From positions 248,001 through 312,000 of the forward strand of contig NZ_JAQIYM010000004.1 of assembly GCF_028823535.1 (NCBI RefSeq): DNA of 64,000 bases, written 5' to 3'. Source of the DNA: Pseudomonas serbica (lineage in GTDB: Bacteria > Pseudomonadota > Gammaproteobacteria > Pseudomonadales > Pseudomonadaceae). The notes under the pieces are model-generated. The model did not search any database. It saw only the letters and a list, made by a program, of their open reading frames with translations, and had not been told where the DNA came from. Each line of letters begins with the position of its first letter. Within the stretch, counting starts at the first letter, position 1. Shown here one piece after another: positions 9,343 to 18,469 of this stretch. Position numbers and translations under genes: made by a program.

Positions 9343-10602
9343 TTACATAGAACCGCTCTGGGACGACGCCGCCAGCGCACTGGCCATGCTCGGCGCCAGC
9401 GGCAGGCGCGGGATCAGCAGCGCTTGCCAGGCATGATAGAGGTCGGGTTTGCCGGCCCAGATATCGCCGCTCGGGCGGTTCAACGGGTCGAGTTCGTGGT
9501 GCCAGCTGCCGTTTTCGCGGTCGATGAAATGACTGTCGCAGAATTCCCAGAACTGTCGGTACCAGTGTTCGTATTGCTCATCGCCCGTGCGCCTGAGCAA
9601 GGCACTGGCGGCGGCGCTGGCTTCGCAATGGGTCCAGTGCAGGCGATGACGAACCACTGCCTGGTTATCCCAGTCGAGGGTGTAGACCAGGCCCGGCGCC
9701 CCATCGATGTTCCAGCCGTGGCGGCAGTTGTGCTCGAAGAGTTTTTGCGCGTCGGTGGCCAACCAGCCCGGCGTAAGCATGCCGGCGCGCACCCGCGCCG
9801 CTTCGAGATGCAACAGCAATCGGGCCCATTCGAAACCGTGGCCCGGCGTGGTGCCGTAGGGACGGAAACCGTCGGCCGGGTTGTCGCGGTTGTACTCGCG
9901 CAGCGGTTGCCAGGCGCGGTCGAAATGCTCGACCACCAGGTAGTCATTGGCCGCGGCATGAGCATGAATCACCCGCTCGACGATGCGCTGGGCGCGGCAC
10001 AACCAGCGATTGTCGTCGGTGACATCGGCCAGGGCGAGGAAGGCTTCGGTGGCGTGCATGTTGCTGTTGGCGCCTCGGTACGCCTCCTCCTCGCTCCAGT
10101 CGCGGTTGAAGGATTCGCGCATGGCGCCTTCGTCTTCGCTCCAGAAATAGCTGTCGATGATGTCGATCGCGTTGTCGAGCAAGGCCTGCGCGCCGGGCCG
10201 TTGCGCGACCACCGCGGAACTCGCGGCCAGGGCCACGAAGGCATGCAGGTAAGCGTTCTTGCCGGTGTTGCCGTCGCGGTGCTCGGCCATCGCGAACCAG
10301 CCACCGTGCACGGCATCGCGCAACGGCCCGCGCAGGGCCTGGATGCCGTGATCCACCAGCTCGGCAAAACCCGGCAGGCCCTGGATGTGGGCCATGGCGA
10401 AGCTGTGGGTCATGCGCGCGGTGTTCATGGTTTGTGCTTGCGCATCGGCCGGCAGGTGACCGCGCTCGTCGAGATTGCCGAAGCCTTCAGGGAGCTTCGA
10501 GGCCTTGGCAAACGCCAGCAGGCGCAAGCCTTCGGCGGCGAGCCATTGCTGATGGGCGGGGGCGTTCAGCCAGCTGCTGAAGGCGGGTTGAAAGGAGTCC
10601 AT
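9343..10602 (-). CDS. AGE-family epimerase/isomerase (probably D-mannose isomerase)
   Basis: A 419-residue cytosolic (alpha/alpha)6-barrel sugar isomerase of the N-acylglucosamine 2-epimerase family. Seen: the motifs NSNMHATEAFLAL, TTPGHGFEWARLLL and LHWTHCEASAAASALLRRTGD, which carry the conserved active-site His/Glu/Trp residues of YihS and mannose isomerases. Family members of this type interconvert mannose or lyxose with their ketoses. Placed between gtsA and gtrS-gltR on the same strand, it probably converts a co-imported free hexose (mannose to fructose). Its substrate is inferred. The start lies behind an AAAAAAGG ribosome binding site and a CA motif. Confidence 0.88.
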   Translation of the reverse strand: MDSFQPAFSSWLNAPAHQQWLAAEGLRLLAFAKASKLPEGFGNLDERGHLPADAQAQTMNTARMTHSFAMAHIQGLPGFAELVDHGIQALRGPLRDAVHGGWFAMAEHRDGNTGKNAYLHAFVALAASSAVVAQRPGAQALLDNAIDIIDSYFWSEDEGAMRESFNRDWSEEEAYRGANSNMHATEAFLALADVTDDNRWLCRAQRIVERVIHAHAAANDYLVVEHFDRAWQPLREYNRDNPADGFRPYGTTPGHGFEWARLLLHLEAARVRAGMLTPGWLATDAQKLFEHNCRHGWNIDGAPGLVYTLDWDNQAVVRHRLHWTHCEASAAASALLRRTGDEQYEHWYRQFWEFCDSHFIDRENGSWHHELDPLNRPSGDIWAGKPDLYHAWQALLIPRLPLAPSMASALAASSQSGSM

Positions 10603-10614
10603 GGGGTGCCTTTT

Positions 10615-10622
10615 TTGTTGTT
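10615..10622 (-). promoter_or_regulatory. Crc/Hfq CA motif upstream of the AGE-family gene
   Basis: The minus strand reads AACAACAA followed by AAAAGG, 12-20 nt before the ATG; the layout is the same as at gtsA. Confidence 0.55.
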
Positions 10623-10737
10623 ATGACTGTGGGGCAGTCTAAACAACGGGCGGAGGCGAGCTTGTAACGAAGGGGGCGAGTTATGTCACCGAGTTGTGAC
10701 ATTTATCGTTTGGAATTGTGTTGAATGATCTCACGAC

Positions 10738-10803
10738 TTCGCGAGCAAGCCCGCTCCCACATGGGAATGCATTCCAACTGTGGGAGCGGGCTTGCTCGCG
10801 AAG
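10738..10803. repeat. REP doublet
   Basis: TTCGCGAGCAAGCCCGCTCCCACA and the inverted TGTGGGAGCGGGCTTGCTCGCGAA with only about 18 nt between. It lies 3' of gtrS and 5' of the AGE gene. Confidence 0.88.
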
Positions 10804-10821
10804 AACGATAACGCGGTATCG

Positions 10822-12291
10822 CTAATCAATGCTGCGGGGCAACTGCAGGGTCACCCGCAACCCGCCCTCACGCAAATTCTGCAAACTCACCTCACCGCCA
10901 TGACTATGGGCAATATTGCGCGCAATCCCCAACCCCAACCCATACCCCTGCTGCTGCCCGGCCAGGCGGAAGTGCGGTTCGAACACCTGCTCCAGCCGTT
11001 GCTCGGGAACCCCAGGTCCTTCATCGTCGACATGCAGGACAAACGCGCTGTCGTCGTCATCGATGTGCAGGTGGGCGTTCTGGCCGTATTTCAGGGCGTT
11101 GTCGATCAGGTTGCCGATGCACCGCTTGAGCGCCAGCGGCTTGCCCGGATAAGCCGCCAGCGCGCGTCCGTGCTGGGTTACGCGGCCGTTGCCGGTGGGT
11201 GACAGGTACGGCTCGACCAGGCACTCCAGCACATGATTGAGATCCACTTGCTCGATGTTTTCATGGATGTCGGTGTCTTTCACACATTGCAGCGCGCCCT
11301 TGACCAGCAACTCCAGCTCATCCAGATCGCGACTGAACTTGGCTTGTATCTTTTCGTCTTCGAGCAGTTCGACACGCAGCCGCAGCCGGGTGATCGGCGT
11401 GCGCAAATCGTGGGAAATCGCGCTGAACAACTGGCTGCGCTCGGTCAGGTAACGACTGATGCGCTCGCGCATGGTGTTGAAGGCGCGGCCGACTTCGACC
11501 ACTTCACTGCCGCCGCCTTCGGCCACCGGCTCGACGTCGGCGCCCAGCGACAGGTCCCGCGCCGCCCGCGCCAGGCGCTTGAGCGGCCGGCTTTGCCAGT
11601 GCACCAGCAGACCGATGAACAACAGCAAAAAGCCGCTGGTGAGGACGATGAACCACACTTGCTGGGCCGGCAGGCCTTGTTCTTCAAGGCTGGTGTAAGG
11701 CTCAGGCAATAGCGAGGCGATGTACAGCCATTCACCTGGCGCCATCTGGATCTGCGTGACCAGCACCGGCGGGTTCACCGGCTCCAGGGTCAGGGCGTAG
11801 TGCGCCCAGGAACGCGGCAATTCGTCGAGCTTGAGACCGCCGTTGAAGATGCGCAGGTCTTCGGGACTGACAAAGGTCACCGAGATGTCGGTGTCCTGGC
11901 CCAGGGACTGGCGCAGCACCTGATCCACGGCCTTGATCACCGCCTCCTTGCGTGGCGTGATCGGCAACACTTCCATACCCAGGGGTTTGTCATTGAGCGT
12001 CACCACGAACCGTGTGCCGCCCATGCTGCGCAACTGGTCGAGCACCAACGGGCGATACGCCACCGGCAACGAGCGCAGGTAACTGACGCTGGCGTTCATC
12101 GAGTGAGCGAGGCTGCGCGCACTGGTGACCAGGCCTTCCAGTTGGGTCGCACGCAATTGAGAGACCCAGATCACGCTCGACAAGGTCTGGGCGAACAACA
12201 CCGCGAGCAAGGTCAGCAGCAACATGCGCCCGAGCAACGAGCGCGGCACCGGCACGCGGCCGGCCAGTTTGCGCAGGAAATCAGTGACCAT
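10822..12291 (-). CDS. gtrS: Sensor histidine kinase GtrS (GltS)
   Basis: About 489 residues; inner-membrane kinase partner of GltR. Seen: one N-terminal membrane segment (LLGRMLLLTLLAVLFAQTLSS), a periplasmic sensor part of about 130 residues, a second segment (VWFIVLTSGFLLLFIGLLV), HAMP, the phosphoacceptor box SAISHDLRTPITRL with His near residue 294, and the ATPase motifs NLIDNALKYG and GLGLGIARNIAHSHGGEVSL. In P. aeruginosa GtrS senses 2-ketogluconate/6-phosphogluconate and GltR controls oprB and gts. A GTG five codons earlier is possible. The ATG at 12291 is chosen; it overlaps the gltR stop by 11 nt, so the two are translationally coupled. Confidence 0.92.
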   Translation of the reverse strand: MVTDFLRKLAGRVPVPRSLLGRMLLLTLLAVLFAQTLSSVIWVSQLRATQLEGLVTSARSLAHSMNASVSYLRSLPVAYRPLVLDQLRSMGGTRFVVTLNDKPLGMEVLPITPRKEAVIKAVDQVLRQSLGQDTDISVTFVSPEDLRIFNGGLKLDELPRSWAHYALTLEPVNPPVLVTQIQMAPGEWLYIASLLPEPYTSLEEQGLPAQQVWFIVLTSGFLLLFIGLLVHWQSRPLKRLARAARDLSLGADVEPVAEGGGSEVVEVGRAFNTMRERISRYLTERSQLFSAISHDLRTPITRLRLRVELLEDEKIQAKFSRDLDELELLVKGALQCVKDTDIHENIEQVDLNHVLECLVEPYLSPTGNGRVTQHGRALAAYPGKPLALKRCIGNLIDNALKYGQNAHLHIDDDDSAFVLHVDDEGPGVPEQRLEQVFEPHFRLAGQQQGYGLGLGIARNIAHSHGGEVSLQNLREGGLRVTLQLPRSID

Positions 12292-13009
12292 TGGCGGCAA
12301 CCACACTGGCTGCCAGCTGATAGCCGCTGCCCCGTACGGTGCGAATCAGTCGCGGTGGTTTTTCCGTATCGCGCAGACGCTGGCGCAGACGACTGACCGC
12401 CATGTCGACGATGCGGTCGAGGGGCATCAGATCCCGGCCGCGGGTGGCGTTGCCGATCGTGTCGCGGTCAAGGATTTCCTGGGGGTGGTCGAGGAACAGC
12501 TTCAACAGGGCGAAATCGGCACCGGACAGAATCACCTCTTCACCGTCAATGTGAAACAGGCGATGACTGACCATATCCAGACGCCAGTCATCGAAGGCCA
12601 GCACTTCGCCGCCGGAGCCCTGGCCGAACTGGGCCCGGCGCAGCAAGGCCTTGATGCGCGCCTGCAATTCCCGTGGGCTGAAGGGCTTGCCCAGGTAGTC
12701 GTCGGCCCCCAGTTCCAGGCCGATGACCCGATCGGCCTCGTCGGAGCTGGCGGTGAGCATGATGATCGGCACCTGTGACTGACGCGGGTGCTGGCGAATC
12801 CAGCGGCACAGGCTGAAACCGTCTTCGTCCGGCAGCATCACGTCAAGGATCACCAGGTCGCTGGGCGCATCGTTGAGGGCCTGGCGAAAGCCTGCACCAT
12901 CGGGCGTGGTCCGTACCTGGAAACCGGCGCGGGTCAGGTAGGTGTCCAGCAACTCGCGTATCTCTTGATCGTCATCGACCAACAAAATCGACTTGTTGAC
13001 TGAGCTCAC
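12281..13009 (-). CDS. gltR: Response regulator GltR (OmpR family)
   Basis: A 242-residue DNA-binding regulator. The receiver domain (about 1-120) has the acidic pair DDD near the N-terminus, the phosphoacceptor region LVILDVMLPDEDGF (Asp near residue 56) and the Lys of GKPFSPRELQARI. The C-terminal winged helix (about 140-235) contains DRIVDMAVSRLRQRL and IRTVRGSGYQLAA. Known relatives repress the glucose uptake genes until phosphorylated by GtrS. It is upstream of and coupled to gtrS. A CA motif lies 13 nt before the ATG. Confidence 0.94.
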   Translation of the reverse strand: MSSVNKSILLVDDDQEIRELLDTYLTRAGFQVRTTPDGAGFRQALNDAPSDLVILDVMLPDEDGFSLCRWIRQHPRQSQVPIIMLTASSDEADRVIGLELGADDYLGKPFSPRELQARIKALLRRAQFGQGSGGEVLAFDDWRLDMVSHRLFHIDGEEVILSGADFALLKLFLDHPQEILDRDTIGNATRGRDLMPLDRIVDMAVSRLRQRLRDTEKPPRLIRTVRGSGYQLAASVVAANGH

Positions 13010-13021
13010 AGGAAGGCGTCC

Positions 13022-13029
13022 TTGTTATT
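13022..13029 (-). promoter_or_regulatory. Crc/Hfq CA motif upstream of gltR
   Basis: The minus strand reads AATAACAA, 12-20 nt before the gltR ATG, just 5' of the AAGGACG ribosome-binding region. Confidence 0.45.
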
Positions 13030-13084
13030 TGAATTGGGCGGATTATGCCTTAAGCACTGAAACTGCAAACACCACAGAAATAAC

Positions 13085-13175
13085 TGTGGGAGCGAGCCTG
13101 CTCGCGAAAGCGGTTTTACATTCAACACATTCGTTGACTGACACACTGCATTCGCGAGCAGGCTCGCTCCCACAT
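13085..13175. repeat. REP doublet between glk and gltR
   Basis: TGTGGGAGCGAGCCTGCTCGCGAA and the inverted TTCGCGAGCAGGCTCGCTCCCACA, about 43 nt apart. Confidence 0.88.
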
Positions 13176-13188
13176 TTTGATCGCATTT

Positions 13189-14148
13189 TCAAACCGGAAT
13201 GGATTGCTCCAGCGCCACACCCGCGCCAACAAGCCCGGAATACGGCGCCGTCACCAGCCACACCGGGATACCCTTGAAGTAATCGCTCATGCAGCCCTTG
13301 TCGGCAAAGCACCGGGCGAAGCCGCTTTCGAGGAAGAAATCGGCGAAGCGCGGGATCACCCCGCCAACGATGTACACGCCACCGCGCGCACCGGTGGTCA
13401 GCACATTGTTGCCGGCCACGCGGCCGAGCCAGCAGCAGAATTGCTCGAGCACTTCCAGGGCAATCGGGTCGCCCGCCAACCCGGCAGCCGTAATCGCCTC
13501 CGGGGTGTCGAGCACCGGCCTGTGGCCGTCCACCGCACAGATCGCCCGATAGACCCGGGGCAAGCCGCTGCCACTCAACGCCGTTTCAGCGCTCACGTGC
13601 CCGATCTCGTTGAAGATGTGCTGCCACAATTGAGTCTCGCGCGGGCTGCTCAGCGGCAGGTCGACGTGACCGCCCTCCCCCGGCAACGCGGCAAAACGGC
13701 CTTCACCGAGATCAAGCAAGGTGCCGACACCCAGCCCCGTCCCCGGGCCAATCACCACCGCCGGGCGCAACGGCTCCGGCGTGCCTTCGCACACCACGCG
13801 AAACTCGCCGGGTTGCAGGCGGGTCATGCCCAGGGCCATGGCCGAAAAATCGTTGACCAGCAGCAACCGGTCCACCTGCAAGGTCTGGCAGAACCCCCGG
13901 CGACTCAGGCGCCAGTGGTTGTTGGTGAACTTGAATTCGTCGCCGCTCACCGGGCCTGCCACCGACAGGCACACCGAGCCGATCGAACCCGGCGCCAGGC
14001 CCAGCCCGCTCAGATAGAGGGCAATCGCCTCTTCCGGGCTGGCGTGGTCGGCCGTCGCCAGCACCTGGACCGATTCCAGTTGCTGGTTCTTCCACAACGC
14101 GAAACGTGCGTTGGTGCCTCCGATGTCACCGACCAAAGCCAGTTTCAA
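13189..14148 (-). CDS. glk: Glucokinase
   Basis: A 319-residue cytoplasmic kinase (proteobacterial Glk type) that phosphorylates glucose imported by Gts with ATP. Seen: the N-terminal phosphate-binding loop [12 protein letters not shown] (8-19), the catalytic segment [14 protein letters not shown] with its Asp, [21 protein letters not shown], and IVGGVIPRF. It overlaps edd by 4 nt (ATGA), so glk is translated from the edd-glk message, which is the usual HexR-controlled unit. Confidence 0.96.
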   Translation of the reverse strand: MKLALVGDIGGTNARFALWKNQQLESVQVLATADHASPEEAIALYLSGLGLAPGSIGSVCLSVAGPVSGDEFKFTNNHWRLSRRGFCQTLQVDRLLLVNDFSAMALGMTRLQPGEFRVVCEGTPEPLRPAVVIGPGTGLGVGTLLDLGEGRFAALPGEGGHVDLPLSSPRETQLWQHIFNEIGHVSAETALSGSGLPRVYRAICAVDGHRPVLDTPEAITAAGLAGDPIALEVLEQFCCWLGRVAGNNVLTTGARGGVYIVGGVIPRFADFFLESGFARCFADKGCMSDYFKGIPVWLVTAPYSGLVGAGVALEQSIPV

Positions 14149-15971
14149 TTAAGCGTCTCCAGGGCAGAAGTGAAGGCGCTGGCCCCCTGCTCTGCCGAGC
14201 TGAAGGCCATGCGCATGAAACCAAACAGTTCGCGACCGGTGCCGATGTTGTTGCCCAACAGGCCCTTGGCCGGCGTGCGCGCTGCAAATTCTTCGGCGTC
14301 CACCTTAAGCTCCAGGGTGCCTTTGACGCCATCGACGCGGATGATATCGCCCTCTTGCACCCGCGCCAAAGCGCCGCCCACATAAGCTTCAGGGCTGACG
14401 TGAATGGCCGCGGGGATTTTCCCCGACGCACCGGACATGCGCCCGTCGGTGACCAGGGCCACCTTGAAGCCGCGATCCTGCAGCACGCCAAGGAACGGCG
14501 TCATCTTGTGCAGTTCCGGCATGCCGTTGGAGCGCGGGCCCTGGAAGCGCATCACCGCGACAAAATCCTTCTCCAGCAAACCAGCCTTGAACGCATCGGC
14601 CAGGTCCTGCTGATCCTGGAATACCATGGCGGGCGCTTCGACGATCTGGTTTTCCAGGGCCACCGCAGAAACCTTCATCACCCCGCGACCAAGATTGCCT
14701 TCCATCACCCGCAAGCCGCCCTCTGGCGAGAATGCGCGGGCGACCGGACGCAGGATGCTTTCATCAAGGCTTTCGGTGATGCCTTCGCGCCAGACCAGCT
14801 CGCCATTGTCGAGAAACGGTTCCTGGGTGTAGCGGCTCAGGCCATGGCCCAGCACGGTGTTGACGTTTTCGTGGAGCAGCCCGGCTTCCAGCAGTTCGCG
14901 GATCAGGAACGACATGCCGCCCGCGGCCTGGAAGTGGTTGATGTCGGCCTTGCCGTTCGGGTAGACGTGGCTCAGGGTCGGCACTACCTCGGAGAGGTCG
15001 GCCATGTCCTGCCAGGTCAGCTGGATACCTGCGGCCATGGCAATGGCCGGCATGTGCAAGGTGTGGTTGGTCGAGCCGCCGGTGGCATGCAGGGCGACGA
15101 TGGAGTTGACCAGCGAACGCTCGTCGACGATTTCGCCGATCGGCAGGTAATCGCCATTCTGCTTGGTAATGCGCGTCACCTGGTGCGCCGCTTCGCGAGT
15201 GAGCGCGTCGCGCAACGGTGTGTTCGGGTTGACAAAGGAGGCGCCCGGCAAGTGCAGGCCCATGACTTCCATCAGCAGCTGGTTGGTGTTGGCGGTGCCG
15301 TAGAAGGTGCAGGTACCGGGGCTGTGGTAGGAGTTCATTTCCGACTCCAGCAGCTCTTCGCGGCTGGCCTTGCCTTCGGCGTAGCGCTGACGCACGTCGG
15401 CTTTCTGCTTGTTGGAAATGCCCGACACCATCGGCCCGCCCGGGACGAAGATCATCGGCAAATGGCCGAACCGCAGCGCGCCCATCATCAGGCCCGGGAC
15501 GATCTTGTCGCAGATGCCGAGCATCAGCGCGCCATCGAACATGTTGTGGGACAGCGCCACGGCGGTGGACAGCGCGATCACTTCACGGCTCGGCAGGCTC
15601 AGCTCCATGCCGGGCTCGCCCTGGGTCACGCCATCGCACATGGCCGGGGTGCCGCCGGCGAACTGGCCGACGGAGCCGATTTCGCGCAAGGCTTTTTTGA
15701 TCAGCTCGGGGAAGACTTCGTACGGCTGGTGCGCCGAGAGCATGTCGTTATATGACGAAACAATTGCGATGTTGGCGGAGTTCATCATCCGCAGGCTGTT
15801 CTTGTCGTCGCTGCCACAACCGGCCACGCCGTGGGCAAAGTTGGCGCATTGCAGCTTGCCGCGCATCGGACCGTCGCTGGCGGCATCGCGAATCAGTGCA
15901 AGGTAAGCCTGACGCGTGGCGCGGCTGCGGGCGATAAGCCGTTCGGTGACCTCAAGGACGCGGGGATGCAT
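14145..15971 (-). CDS. edd: 6-phosphogluconate dehydratase
   Basis: A 608-residue [4Fe-4S] dehydratase of the IlvD/Edd family, converting 6-phosphogluconate to KDPG in the Entner-Doudoroff pathway. Seen: [20 protein letters not shown] with one cluster Cys, [19 protein letters not shown] and [18 protein letters not shown] with further cluster Cys residues, and [26 protein letters not shown]. Full length for the family. Divergent from gap-1; a HexR-like operator lies in the shared intergenic region. Confidence 0.97.
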   Translation of the reverse strand: MHPRVLEVTERLIARSRATRQAYLALIRDAASDGPMRGKLQCANFAHGVAGCGSDDKNSLRMMNSANIAIVSSYNDMLSAHQPYEVFPELIKKALREIGSVGQFAGGTPAMCDGVTQGEPGMELSLPSREVIALSTAVALSHNMFDGALMLGICDKIVPGLMMGALRFGHLPMIFVPGGPMVSGISNKQKADVRQRYAEGKASREELLESEMNSYHSPGTCTFYGTANTNQLLMEVMGLHLPGASFVNPNTPLRDALTREAAHQVTRITKQNGDYLPIGEIVDERSLVNSIVALHATGGSTNHTLHMPAIAMAAGIQLTWQDMADLSEVVPTLSHVYPNGKADINHFQAAGGMSFLIRELLEAGLLHENVNTVLGHGLSRYTQEPFLDNGELVWREGITESLDESILRPVARAFSPEGGLRVMEGNLGRGVMKVSAVALENQIVEAPAMVFQDQQDLADAFKAGLLEKDFVAVMRFQGPRSNGMPELHKMTPFLGVLQDRGFKVALVTDGRMSGASGKIPAAIHVSPEAYVGGALARVQEGDIIRVDGVKGTLELKVDAEEFAARTPAKGLLGNNIGTGRELFGFMRMAFSSAEQGASAFTSALETLN

Positions 15972-16153
15972 GTGTAGAACTCCAGGCTAACGGATGTGGC
16001 GACCTGATTGTCTATGCTGATCAAAGGCCGGTGTCGATGGGATGACAGACGGTTTTCTTGATCGGTTGGACCAGTTGATTCAGGTCACTCGTTGTAGATT
16101 GAATAAAATATTGCCATTAAAAAGGCTTGTTTTCTATTTTTTTGCGAATAATC

Positions 16154-16171
16154 TTGTAATTCCAACAACAA
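16154..16171. promoter_or_regulatory. HexR-like operator between edd and gap-1, overlapping a CA motif
   Basis: TTGTAATTCCAACAACAA is a dyad of the TTGT-N10-ACAA type reported for Pseudomonas HexR, located 21-38 nt upstream of the gap-1 ATG. Its right half, AACAACAA (16164-16171), also fits the Crc/Hfq motif AANAANAA on the gap-1 sense strand, so the same bases may act at both DNA and RNA level if the transcript starts upstream of them. Confidence 0.6.
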
Positions 16172-16191
16172 AACGACGGCGGCGCTGACAA

Positions 16192-17193
16192 ATGACTCTA
16201 CGAATCGCAATCAATGGTTTTGGCCGAATTGGTCGTAACGTCCTTCGAGCACTCTATACCCAAGGCTATCGCCAGGATTTGCAGATCGTCGCCATCAACG
16301 ACTTGGGAGACAGCGCTATCAATGCGCATTTGCTCAAGTACGACACGGTTCACGGCACGTTTGAAGCCGATGTCCAGCATGATCAGGAAAGTCTCACCGT
16401 CAACGGCGATCGAATTTCGGTGAGCGCCATTCGCAATCCGGCCGAACTGCCCTGGGCTGCGGAAAAGATCGATGTGGTGTTCGAGTGCACCGGTCTGTTC
16501 ACCGACCGCACCAAAGCCGCCGCGCATATTACGGCCGGCGCACGCAAAGTGATTATCTCCGCGCCAGCATCAGGTGCCGACGCCACCGTGGTGTACGGGG
16601 TCAACCACGACATTCTGCGCCAGTCGCACCAGATCATTTCCAACGCCTCGTGCACCACCAACTGCCTGGCCCCGGTGGCCCAGGTGCTGCACCGCGAACT
16701 GGGCATCGAAAGCGGCCTGATGACCACCATCCATGCCTACACCAACGATCAGAACCTGACCGACGTCTACCACAGCGACCCGTACCGCGCCCGTTCGGCC
16801 ACCCAGAACATGATCCCGAGCAAGACCGGGGCAGCCGAAGCGGTCGGCCTGGTGCTGCCGGAACTGGCGGGCAAACTGACCGGCATGGCGGTGCGCGTGC
16901 CGGTGATCAACGTCTCGCTGGTGGACCTGACCGTGCAGCTGAAAAAAGAAGCCACGGCTGAAGAGGTCAACGCGCTGCTCAAGCAGGCCAGCCAGCATTC
17001 GAAGATCCTCGGCTACAACACCTTGCCGCTGGTTTCCAGCGACTTCAACCACAACCCGCTGTCGTCGATCTTCGACGCCAACCACACCAAATCCAGCGGC
17101 AAGCTGCTCAAGGTGCTGGCCTGGTACGACAACGAATGGGGCTTCTCCAACCGCATGCTCGATAACTGCCTGGCGCTGTGCCACGCAGAGTAA
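16192..17193 (+). CDS. gap: Glyceraldehyde-3-phosphate dehydrogenase (Gap-1)
   Basis: A 333-residue NAD-dependent GAPDH (type I) acting below the Entner-Doudoroff aldolase. Seen: the nucleotide-binding start [14 protein letters not shown], the catalytic motif SNASCTTNC with Cys154, THAYTNDQN after it, and the C-terminal [14 protein letters not shown]. It is the HexR-controlled isoform next to edd in pseudomonads. Divergent from edd. Confidence 0.97.
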   Translation: MTLRIAINGFGRIGRNVLRALYTQGYRQDLQIVAINDLGDSAINAHLLKYDTVHGTFEADVQHDQESLTVNGDRISVSAIRNPAELPWAAEKIDVVFECTGLFTDRTKAAAHITAGARKVIISAPASGADATVVYGVNHDILRQSHQIISNASCTTNCLAPVAQVLHRELGIESGLMTTIHAYTNDQNLTDVYHSDPYRARSATQNMIPSKTGAAEAVGLVLPELAGKLTGMAVRVPVINVSLVDLTVQLKKEATAEEVNALLKQASQHSKILGYNTLPLVSSDFNHNPLSSIFDANHTKSSGKLLKVLAWYDNEWGFSNRMLDNCLALCHAE

Positions 17194-17205
17194 GCGAAGC
17201 TTACT

Positions 17206-17247
17206 TGTAGGCGCTGCGATGCGGCGATCCGACTTGCCAGCGAAGGC
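17206..17247 (+). repeat. Degenerate REP fragment
   Basis: TGTAGGCGCTGCG at the left and CTTGCCAGCGAAGGC at the right resemble the two ends of a REP element with a diverged centre; it lies just after gap-1. Confidence 0.4.
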
Positions 17248-17306
17248 ATCCTCGAGATCGCCATCGCCAGCATGCCAGACGCCCCCCGTTGTTTATGGAA
17301 CAACCC

Positions 17307-17771
17307 ATGATCGGTATCAGCTTCACCCAAAAGACCATGACAGCGCGCAAGCGCATCGCCCTGGTCGCTCACGACCACTGCAAAGTGTTTTTGCTGGACT
17401 GGGCAGAACGCCAGAAAGACCGCCTGGCCCGGCATGAACTGGTCGCCACCGGCACCACGGGGTTGTTGTTGCAACAACGCCTGGACCTGCCGGTGGAAAG
17501 CATGATCAGTGGCCCGCTCGGCGGAGACCAACAGCTCGGCGCGCGCATCGCCGAGCAACGGGTCGACATGCTGGTATTTTTCTGGGACCCGTTCGAACCA
17601 CAACCCCACGATCCCGACATCAAGGCATTGCTGCGGGTTGCTGCGGTGTGGAACATCCCGGTGGCATGCAACGAATGCAGCGCCGACTACCTGCTCAGTA
17701 GCCCGCTGATGGATCAGGCGCATCCACATCGGATTCCGGATTACGCGACGTACCTGCAAGGCCGCGCGTAA
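17307..17771 (+). CDS. mgsA: Methylglyoxal synthase
   Basis: Converts dihydroxyacetone phosphate to methylglyoxal and phosphate, a bypass used under phosphate limitation or sugar-phosphate overload. About 154 residues. Seen: RIALVAHDHCK at the N-terminus (His/Lys phosphate site), ATGTTGLLL, MISGPLGGDQQLGARIAE with the GPxGGDxQ core, and DMLVFFWDP with the catalytic Asp. The frame opens earlier (TTG at 17289, ATG at 17295); the ATG at 17307, giving MIGISFTQKTM, matches relatives best, with GGAAC 8-12 nt upstream. It is 113 nt downstream of gap-1. Confidence 0.93.
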   Translation: MIGISFTQKTMTARKRIALVAHDHCKVFLLDWAERQKDRLARHELVATGTTGLLLQQRLDLPVESMISGPLGGDQQLGARIAEQRVDMLVFFWDPFEPQPHDPDIKALLRVAAVWNIPVACNECSADYLLSSPLMDQAHPHRIPDYATYLQGRA

Positions 17772-17796
17772 ACCTTCACAATTCAATACTTGACCA

Positions 17797-17831
17797 TTCG
17801 AGTAGATGATAAGCATTATCATCTACTCGAA
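17797..17831. promoter_or_regulatory. 35-bp perfect palindrome with a Fur-like box upstream of the FecI-type sigma gene
   Basis: Two perfect 16-nt arms (17797-17812 and 17816-17831) flank a 3-nt centre GCA. The core ATGATAAGCATTATCAT fits the Fur 7-1-7 pattern (tgataat-n-attatca). It ends 17 nt before the GTG start of the sigma factor gene, where iron-repressed promoters of such genes lie. The arms extend beyond the Fur core, so the element could also form a hairpin at the end of the mgsA message; no T tract follows it. Confidence 0.75.
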
Positions 17832-17848
17832 ATGGATCAGGTCCTCCC

Positions 17849-18367
17849 GTGAGTCAATCGCGCTTCAACGACGTCTTCATCACCCAGCGAGTGTCCCTGC
17901 TGCGCACGCTGGAGCGGATGGTCAATAACCACAGCACCGCCGAAGACCTCTTGCAGGAAACCTACCTGCGCGTGACCCGAGCGCTCAGCGAGCGGGCCAT
18001 CGATCACCTGGAGCCCTTTGTTTTCCAGACGGCCCGCAACCTGGCACTGGACCATTTGCGTGCCCGACGCATCCACTCGCGGACCATGGTCGATGACGTA
18101 CCACTGGACGTGGTGGAAAGCGTCGCCGCCCCCGCCAGCAGTGCCGAGGACGCCGCCCATGCCGAACAATTGCTCGAGCGTCTGAACGTGCGCCTCAGTC
18201 AACTCAGTGCCCGCCAGCAGCAGATTTTCATCCTCAGCCGCCTGCACGGCCACAGCTACCTGGAGATTGCCGAGAAACTCGACGTCTCGCTCAGTACCGT
18301 GCAGAAGGAGCTGAAACTGATCATGACGATCTGTATCGGCCTCGCCGACCGGTTGAACGACCACTGA
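17849..18367 (+). CDS. FecI-type ECF sigma factor (iron/heme cell-surface signalling)
   Basis: A 172-residue extracytoplasmic-function sigma factor. Region 2 spans about residues 10-75 (AEDLLQETYLRVTRAL, FVFQTARNLALDHLRARR) and region 4 about 110-165 (LSQLSARQQQIFILSRLHG, YLEIAEKLDVSLSTVQKELK). It is released by the FecR-type protein encoded next when the TonB receptor binds its ligand, and then transcribes the receptor gene. The gene set and order resemble hxuIRA of P. aeruginosa. GTG start. The Fur-like palindrome upstream predicts induction by iron starvation. Confidence 0.92.
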   Translation: MSQSRFNDVFITQRVSLLRTLERMVNNHSTAEDLLQETYLRVTRALSERAIDHLEPFVFQTARNLALDHLRARRIHSRTMVDDVPLDVVESVAAPASSAEDAAHAEQLLERLNVRLSQLSARQQQIFILSRLHGHSYLEIAEKLDVSLSTVQKELKLIMTICIGLADRLNDH

Positions 18368-18469
18368 ATCGCCGCTGGCTCGACGCACCTGGTCATCAGG
18401 GCTACCCTTGGCCCTCTTTTGCGCTTCACTAAAAAAACAGCCGTGCACAGACACTGCCGAGGAAACACC

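Noticed and set aside
14106..15755. 549-codon plus-strand frame opposite edd
   Set aside because: Shadow of edd; no motifs.
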